From Bacillus pumilus (GTDB lineage Bacteria; Bacillota; Bacilli; Bacillales; Bacillaceae): DNA of 64,000 nucleotides. The notes below the pieces were generated by a model. The model did no database searches. It was not told the DNA's origin and was given only the letters and a program-made list of their open reading frames with translations. Where the stretch lies: NCBI RefSeq assembly GCF_009937765.1, contig NZ_CP047089.1:434001-498000 (forward strand). The letters are read 5' to 3'. Shown here in pieces: positions 58,509-64,000 of this stretch; positions within the stretch are counted from its first letter, which is position 1, and every line of letters begins with the position of its first letter. The translations under genes and the position numbers were made by a program.

Positions 58509-60641
58509 ATGAGGAAATTAAAGGTTCTTATATATGGTGATGTAGACTTGAACATAATGGATGGTTCAGCTGTTTGGCTAACATCCTTGGCAAATGTATT
58601 TAGTGCAGATGTAAATATAAAGGTAGATGTCATTCTTAAGGCTCCTATTATAAAAAAACAACTTATACAAGCACTAGAGGGTCTGTCTACAGTCAATTTG
58701 ATTGATACGTTCAAAGTATTCTCTGATAGAACATTTGAGTCTCGAAAGAGAATGAATGTAGTAGAGGCAAGAGAAGTTATTGAAGAAATGGATTCCATCA
58801 ATCATTATGATTTGATAGTTGCGAGAGGGAAAAACATTGTAAATGAGCTTGCTCAAAGCAGCCTAACCCAAAAGATGATACCTTATGTGACAGATTTTAA
58901 TCATGATCGAGAGTTGATTAGCCATGCGGAAATTTCTCAATTAAAAGGTTTCTATGATGTATTTCCATATATGTTTGTTCAAACGAACAGTATGAAAGAA
59001 ACTCTAAAATCCATACTGAATGTCGATGGTGAGAAATTCAAACTCCTTTCACCTATGATTCCTAATTATAAAGGTACCCCTTCTTTTAAAAATGAAAATA
59101 ATTCATTAATTTATGCAGGTAAATTTGCCGAAGATTGGTATACAGAAGAAATCCTTGATGCATTCTCAGAAATCAAAAAGTTAGATTCTACCATTAATTT
59201 ATATATAGCTGGAGACAAATTTCAAGGTGCTCTTAGAGACAGAAGAGATGAAATTATAACCAGACTGGAAAACGAAAATGGGGTCAACTGGAGAGGGGCA
59301 ATTTCAAGGAGTGAGGTTCAAGATTTACTCGAACAATCCGATATAGGGATTGCATGGAGAAGCAGCTTGATCGATAATGATCAAAGTGTTGAGTTGTCTA
59401 CTAAGTTATTGGAATATGGAAGAATGGGGAAGCCAATTCTACTTAGAAGAACAAAGCTTCATGAAGAGATATTGGGAGAAGATTATCCAATGTTTGTGGA
59501 TACCCTAGGAGATTTTGTTGAAGCAACAATTGAGCTCTTATATAATCGTAAACTTTATAAAAAGAGTGCAAAAGCAGTTTATGAAGCATGTGAAAAATAT
59601 ACTTTTAAGGAAGTGTATGAAGAATTAAAACCTCTGGTTTGGAGCTTTTATAAGGGGAAAACCAAAATTGTATTTGCAGGTCATGACTTGAAATTTTTAA
59701 AGCATACAATAGATCACTTTGAAAATCATTCCTCTTACGATGTAGAAATTGATCAGTGGAAGGGTCATAATATTCATGATTCTGAAAGGTCTAAAAGATT
59801 AAGAGATTGGGCAGACATCGTTTTTTGTGAGTGGGGATTAGGAAATGCTGTTTGGTACTCTCAAAATAAAAGAGAAGGTCAGAAACTAGTCGTTAGAATG
59901 CATTTGCAAGAGCGAGAAACAGATTATCCTAGTCAATTTAATATTGAAAACATTGATCGTTTTATAGCAATCTCACCATATATCTTTGAGGAGTTCTCAA
60001 GAGCTTGTAAGATTCCAAGGAACAAGATGACTATGATTTATAACATGATTGACACGGAGGTATTAAATCAACCGAAAGAGAACCTTAAAGAACTCAATTA
60101 CAACTTAGGTGTTTGCGGAGTACTTCCTTCTCGTAAAAGATTGGATAAGGCAATAGATATATTAGAAATCCTTTGGAGTATAGATGAGCGTTACAAACTT
60201 TACGTAAAAAGTAAACTTCCTAGCGATCTGCCGTGGATGAAAAATCGTCCAGAAGAAATGGAGTATTTTGAAAATTTATTTGATAGAATAGAGCAAGCCC
60301 CTTGGGGTAAAAATGTTATTTTTGAAAAGCACGGAGATGATATGGGTGAATGGTTCCGTAAAATTGGATATGTATTATCAACCAGTGACTTTGAAAGTTT
60401 TCACCTTGCTCCCATGGAAGGGATGGCAACTGGTAGTATCCCAGTTGTTTTACATTGGAGAGGCTCTGAAACAATTTATCCAAGTAATTATATTTTTAAA
60501 GACAAAGAAACGGCAGTAAATTATATTGTCAGTAATCAAGCCACTGAAAATCAAGCTTCTAGAAAGGCTTTCCCTGTAGAAAATTACGATATTCGAGTTA
60601 TTAATAGTAAAATCGAGTCCTTAGTTGTTAATTTGCTTTAA
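58509..60641 (+). CDS. Tandem (two-domain) glycosyltransferase
   Basis: About 710 aa. The first GT-B unit (about 1-380) has LIYGDVDLNIMDGSAVWLTS, SLIYAGKFAEDWYTEEILDA, LYIAGDKFQG, GIAWRSSLIDNDQSVELSTK and LLEYGRMGKPILLRRT. The second (about 388-710) has KIVFAGHDLKFLKHTIDHF, VFCEWGLGNAVWYSQNK, VVRMHLQERETDYPSQF, GVLPSRKRLDKAIDIL and DFESFHLAPMEGMATGSIPV. Two complete donor sites would let one protein add two sugars in turn. ATG 58509 is preceded by AGGTGG; the in-frame GTG at 58500 directly abuts the previous stop. Sugars unknown. Confidence 0.8.
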   Translation: MRKLKVLIYGDVDLNIMDGSAVWLTSLANVFSADVNIKVDVILKAPIIKKQLIQALEGLSTVNLIDTFKVFSDRTFESRKRMNVVEAREVIEEMDSINHYDLIVARGKNIVNELAQSSLTQKMIPYVTDFNHDRELISHAEISQLKGFYDVFPYMFVQTNSMKETLKSILNVDGEKFKLLSPMIPNYKGTPSFKNENNSLIYAGKFAEDWYTEEILDAFSEIKKLDSTINLYIAGDKFQGALRDRRDEIITRLENENGVNWRGAISRSEVQDLLEQSDIGIAWRSSLIDNDQSVELSTKLLEYGRMGKPILLRRTKLHEEILGEDYPMFVDTLGDFVEATIELLYNRKLYKKSAKAVYEACEKYTFKEVYEELKPLVWSFYKGKTKIVFAGHDLKFLKHTIDHFENHSSYDVEIDQWKGHNIHDSERSKRLRDWADIVFCEWGLGNAVWYSQNKREGQKLVVRMHLQERETDYPSQFNIENIDRFIAISPYIFEEFSRACKIPRNKMTMIYNMIDTEVLNQPKENLKELNYNLGVCGVLPSRKRLDKAIDILEILWSIDERYKLYVKSKLPSDLPWMKNRPEEMEYFENLFDRIEQAPWGKNVIFEKHGDDMGEWFRKIGYVLSTSDFESFHLAPMEGMATGSIPVVLHWRGSETIYPSNYIFKDKETAVNYIVSNQATENQASRKAFPVENYDIRVINSKIESLVVNLL

Positions 60642-60653
60642 TGGGGGATATAT

Positions 60654-63326
60654 GTGAATAACCTAAACAAAGATTTTCTGAACGAAAGAGAACAAAAACT
60701 CTTATCTATTCTTCCCAAGAGTAGAAACAGGGACCCTATTTCTACTGCTAATGCAATTTTAGAAAATAATTTTTATACTATTCCGCCATTCGGTTTGCGT
60801 GATTACTCTCAAGGGGTCAACTGGACAGCAAAAGAGTCAAGAAGTTTCCTTAGATTACTTCATGCACTTACTCCACTAGGGTGTCTTACTGAAGCTTTTG
60901 AACGTACTGGAAATGTAAAATATTTGATTAAAGGGTTAGAAGTCATATTGGATTGGAGTACCAGCAACATCTATTCTGAAAATATGAAGACCATGGCGTT
61001 TCATGATGAGACTACTGCTCTAAGACTTCAGTATATTTTAAGATTTTATCTAGTGGGCCATCCTCATATTCATTCTACTGACCAGAAAAAGCTACTGGAA
61101 ATAATGGCGTTTACTAGCAACTTGTTAACTAAAGAAAGCTTCCATTCAACGAACACCAATCACGGAATGTTTCAAGACATTGCGTTGTTGCAATATAGTT
61201 ATTACAAAAATGATGAAGAAAAAAAAGAGTTGGCATTAAGTAGGTTGTTAAATTATTTTGAACATGTCTTTACAACTGAAGGAGTACACAAAGAGCATTC
61301 CCCTGCGTATCATTTGCTAGTATCAAATAACCTAAAGAAAACCGTTGATTTTATAAAGAATATTAATTTTAACCTTAGTAATACTTTGAATGAAATATTC
61401 TTAAAGACTGAGGAATATGCAACATTTATACTAAAACCAGACAGCTCCCTGCCACCTTTAGGAGATACTGAAAGCAAACCAATTAAGGAAACAGGCTTAA
61501 TTGGTTTATATCAAGGAGAGTCATTCTTGTATTCATCTTCTAAAGGGAGAAATGGAAATCCTCCCGAAGAATCATGTAAAGTATTCAAAGAGTCAGGTTA
61601 CGCTATATTTAGAGATAATTGGTTAAAAAAAGAGAAAGCTACTTACGTTTTATTTAATGCTGCTTATCATGTGAATTATCATAAACACAGCGATGATCTT
61701 GGATTATTTATTTATGCAAATGGAGATCTGATATCTGAGGCTGGCCCCAATGGGTATAATTATTCAGATCCGCTAACCCAATATGCTTATTCTTCATACG
61801 CTCATAATACCTTAATTGTAGATGGGGTTGGTCTTGAACGTACGGATGGTCAATACGATAAGGTGTTTATTGAAGATTATGTTATTGCAGATGATCATGC
61901 TGAAGTAACTGGAATTAATGAACGATATGAAGATGTAACCCATAATAGAAATGTGTCGTTTATGAAAAGGGATCAAGTGATTCAAGTAAAAGATACTGTT
62001 ATTTCCAAAAAAAGACATAATTATAAACTATTGTGGCATGTTGCTGTCGGAGTAGATGTTCATTTAAGAGATCACATAGTTGAATTATTTAGAGGCAGTG
62101 AGAAAGTAGCTGAAATAGAATTTGTGGCAGAGGCTCCTTTTAAAGTTTCTAAGTGTACTGGACAGAGAGAGCCTATGGTGAAAGGCTGGATGTTCAGTAA
62201 AATGGAAAATGCAGTTCCTTCTACAGTTTTGGAAGTGGAGTTCGAAGGAAATACATGCGAATTTGAAACAATTTTCAGACTGAGTGAATTTAAAATCCAA
62301 ACACCAGTACCTCCATTTTGTTTAGAGACTGAGTTTAGCAGTATGAGAAATGTACGGTATCACTTCCAGGAAGCCAAGAATGAAAAGTTAAAAGACCAAT
62401 TAGTTATTATTTTTTCAAGCCTTACTGAAAAAAATAAGTTTAGGTACAACTATATTAGAACGTTAGAAAACTTGCATGTAAATAAACTGTTCATCTTAGA
62501 TGATTTTGGAGATCAAGGTGCCTACTACTTAGGGAGAAATAAAGATTTTTCAATAGAAACAACTGTAAATTCCTTAATTCAATATTTTCAAAGAAAACAT
62601 AAAATTTATAATGAGAACATTACAATGGTTGGATCATCTAAAGGTGGATATGCAGCTATATATTTTGGAATAAAAAACTATGTAGGCAATGTTATAGCGG
62701 GGGCACCTCAAAGTAACCTAGGACACTTTCTAATAAATCAAGCGGAACATCCAAATATTGCCTCTTATATTTCTGGAAGAGCTGAGAAGGCAGATCAAGT
62801 CTATTTAGACGAACTTCTTTTCAAGGTAATACAGCAACCTTCCGATGTTTCCCCATTTATAGAAATTATGGTTGGAAGTAAGGATCATCATCTTAAAAAT
62901 CATGTTGAGCCTCTTGTAGCGGCACTTCAGGAAAGAAAGTTCGAGATATCTTTAAAGATTGAGAAAGGCATAGATCATGAAGGATTAAAAGATCACTTTC
63001 CTAAATATCTCCTGGAGGCAATTGTGAGTCGTTTAGGAATAGAGTATAAGGTTCCTGAGATTAAGAGCTCGAATATTAGTTATTCAAATTCATTGCTCAA
63101 CATAATGTGTGATGTTTCAGGGAATCAATTGAATTTTGCATATTATATATACAAAGATAAAGAAGTTATAGAAAAAATAATGTATGGTCCGAAATCAACA
63201 ACTACGTATTATGTAAAAGAACCTGGTGTATATCAGGTTAGAGTCTTTGTTCGTGATCAGTTTGGCAACAAGGTTACACAGTATACTGGTGAACTAGTCA
63301 TAAACAAATTGGAGGATATAAAATGA
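60654..63326 (+). CDS. Heparinase II/III-like lyase fused to an Asp2-like alpha/beta hydrolase, no signal peptide
   Basis: 890 aa. Residues 1-245 form an alpha-helical toroid with NTNHGMFQDIALL (Asn169/His170) and EHSPAYH. Residues 300-545 form a beta-sandwich with NYHKHSDDLGLF (His343, His345, Asp347) and SSYAHNTLIVDG; these are hallmarks of heparinase II/III-type lyases. Residues 560-795 are an alpha/beta hydrolase with nucleophile elbow MVGSSKGGYAA (Ser662), Asp744 in VGSKDHH and His775 in GIDHEGL, as in Asp2-like proteins. A C-terminal beta-domain (800-885) resembles Y_Y_Y modules. No signal peptide or membrane helix is seen, so it should be cytoplasmic, which is unusual for a lyase. GTG 60654 follows GGGGGA. 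It overlaps the next gene by 4 nt. Confidence 0.8.
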   Translation: MNNLNKDFLNEREQKLLSILPKSRNRDPISTANAILENNFYTIPPFGLRDYSQGVNWTAKESRSFLRLLHALTPLGCLTEAFERTGNVKYLIKGLEVILDWSTSNIYSENMKTMAFHDETTALRLQYILRFYLVGHPHIHSTDQKKLLEIMAFTSNLLTKESFHSTNTNHGMFQDIALLQYSYYKNDEEKKELALSRLLNYFEHVFTTEGVHKEHSPAYHLLVSNNLKKTVDFIKNINFNLSNTLNEIFLKTEEYATFILKPDSSLPPLGDTESKPIKETGLIGLYQGESFLYSSSKGRNGNPPEESCKVFKESGYAIFRDNWLKKEKATYVLFNAAYHVNYHKHSDDLGLFIYANGDLISEAGPNGYNYSDPLTQYAYSSYAHNTLIVDGVGLERTDGQYDKVFIEDYVIADDHAEVTGINERYEDVTHNRNVSFMKRDQVIQVKDTVISKKRHNYKLLWHVAVGVDVHLRDHIVELFRGSEKVAEIEFVAEAPFKVSKCTGQREPMVKGWMFSKMENAVPSTVLEVEFEGNTCEFETIFRLSEFKIQTPVPPFCLETEFSSMRNVRYHFQEAKNEKLKDQLVIIFSSLTEKNKFRYNYIRTLENLHVNKLFILDDFGDQGAYYLGRNKDFSIETTVNSLIQYFQRKHKIYNENITMVGSSKGGYAAIYFGIKNYVGNVIAGAPQSNLGHFLINQAEHPNIASYISGRAEKADQVYLDELLFKVIQQPSDVSPFIEIMVGSKDHHLKNHVEPLVAALQERKFEISLKIEKGIDHEGLKDHFPKYLLEAIVSRLGIEYKVPEIKSSNISYSNSLLNIMCDVSGNQLNFAYYIYKDKEVIEKIMYGPKSTTTYYVKEPGVYQVRVFVRDQFGNKVTQYTGELVINKLEDIK

Positions 63327-64000
63327 AAATTTGTACAGTAGGATTGGGATATATTGGGCTACCTACATCAATTATGTTTGCAAAATATGGAGTTGATGTA
63401 GTAGGTGTGGATGTTAACGAAGCAGTCATTGAATCATTAAATAAAGGGGAAATTCATATTGAGGAACCAGGTCTCCAAGAAGCACTTGATGATGTTATTG
63501 CTTCTGGGAAGTTCCGTGCATCCGGTTCACCTGAAAGTGCAGAGGCGTTTATCATCTCTGTTCCAACCCCTAATAATGATGACGAATATAAATCTTGTGA
63601 TTTGTCTTACGTATTGAGTGCTGTAAGAAATACTATTCCTTTCTTGAAAAAAGGAGACGTGCTTATTGTAGAGTCAACCATAGCCCCCCGGAGCATGGAT
63701 GACCATGTAAAACCTTTAGTAGAGGAAGCTGGTTTAACGGTAGGAGAAGATATTTATTTAGTCCATTGTCCAGAGAGGGTATTACCAGGACAAATCATGC
63801 ATGAATTGATCCATAATAACCGAATCGTAGGTGGAGTAACCCCGGCTTGTACAGAAGCTGGCGCAAAAATATACAGTACATTCGTTCAAGGGGAAATTAT
63901 TAGAACGAATGCGAAAACTGCTGAAATGTCAAAATTGATGGAGAATACATTCCGTGACGTGAATATAGCTCTTGCAAATGAATTAACAAAAATCTGTAAC
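63323..64000 (+). CDS. UDP-N-acetylmannosamine dehydrogenase-like protein, N-terminal part (cut by window edge)
   Basis: 226 residues visible. NAD-binding VGLGYIGLPTSIMFAKYG (GxGxxG, about residues 6-23), VDVNEAVIESLNKGEIHIEE, FIISVPTPN, VIVEST-type VLIVESTIAPRSMDD, and HCPERVLPGQIMHELIHNNR with RIVGG. These fit the WecC-type UDP-ManNAc 6-dehydrogenases better than the UDP-glucose dehydrogenase TuaD, but the catalytic Cys region is beyond the edge. It would supply a uronic acid nucleotide sugar (ManNAcA) for the polymer. Its ATG overlaps the preceding TGA. RBS GGAGGATATAAA. Confidence 0.85.
   Translation, partial: MKICTVGLGYIGLPTSIMFAKYGVDVVGVDVNEAVIESLNKGEIHIEEPGLQEALDDVIASGKFRASGSPESAEAFIISVPTPNNDDEYKSCDLSYVLSAVRNTIPFLKKGDVLIVESTIAPRSMDDHVKPLVEEAGLTVGEDIYLVHCPERVLPGQIMHELIHNNRIVGGVTPACTEAGAKIYSTFVQGEIIRTNAKTAEMSKLMENTFRDVNIALANELTKICN

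Noticed and set aside
1-64000. CRISPR arrays, insertion sequences, prophage genes, tRNA or rRNA genes
   Set aside because: Looked for spaced repeats, transposase motifs and conserved RNA segments on both strands; none found.

Overview
The window is Bacillus chromosome, most like the B. pumilus / B. safensis / B. altitudinis branch of the B. subtilis group. This rests on recalled family sequences and on gene order. The conserved backbone alsS-alsR, rbsRKDACB, pgsBCAE-pgdS, ywtE-tagT-ywtG, gerB, pmi, lytD, tagBA/tagDEF follows the B. subtilis als-to-tag region. Blocks I do not expect there in B. subtilis interrupt it. No rRNA, tRNA, CRISPR array, insertion sequence or prophage gene was seen.

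Layout. 0-2.4 kb: acetolactate synthase alsS (cut by the left edge), its divergent regulator alsR, and a flavin-reductase-like gene. 2.4-8.1 kb: complete ribose uptake operon, reading leftwards, with a perfect cre site. 8.1-11.9 kb: an extra germinant-receptor operon (A-B-C) with a sigma-G-like promoter. 12.5-16.9 kb: poly-gamma-glutamate synthase pgsBCAE, including the 56-aa pgsE, followed by the hydrolase pgdS. A 600-bp leader before pgsB carries six copies of a TGACCT box. 17-22.2 kb: HAD phosphatase, LCP teichoic-acid ligase tagT, sugar transporter ywtG and a glycosyltransferase-methyltransferase fusion. 22.2-26 kb: gerB receptor operon, again with a sigma-G-like promoter. 26-30.6 kb: 5-keto-4-deoxyuronate catabolism (kduI-kduD divergent from kdgR-kdgK-kdgA) with three matching KdgR operators. 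30.7-38.3 kb: a GNAT gene, then a membrane-anchored sugar-binding sensor, histidine kinase and AraC-type response regulator, then an ATPase-less sugar ABC importer behind a perfect cre site. 38.4-39.4 kb: mannose-6-phosphate isomerase.

39.4-64 kb is given over to the cell surface. It holds the autolysin lytD, the PhoP-box-bearing tagBA/tagDEF divergon for poly(glycerol phosphate) wall teichoic acid, and two AT-rich accessory blocks. The first is one 1204-aa gene encoding a TagF-like polymerase and a GT-B glycosyltransferase whose two halves are separated by four GW modules. The second (53.5 kb to the right edge) is a tightly packed operon: two GT4 enzymes, a 99-aa coiled-coil protein, a DUF3880/CgeB-like glycosyltransferase, a tandem glycosyltransferase, an 890-aa heparinase II/III plus alpha/beta-hydrolase fusion with no signal peptide, and the start of a UDP-ManNAc-dehydrogenase-like gene. 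I read this operon as a strain-variable, uronic-acid-containing wall or capsule polymer locus inserted after tagF. It and the GW protein are the best candidates for undescribed biology here.

All calls come from reading the sequence and from remembered family features. No database search was run.
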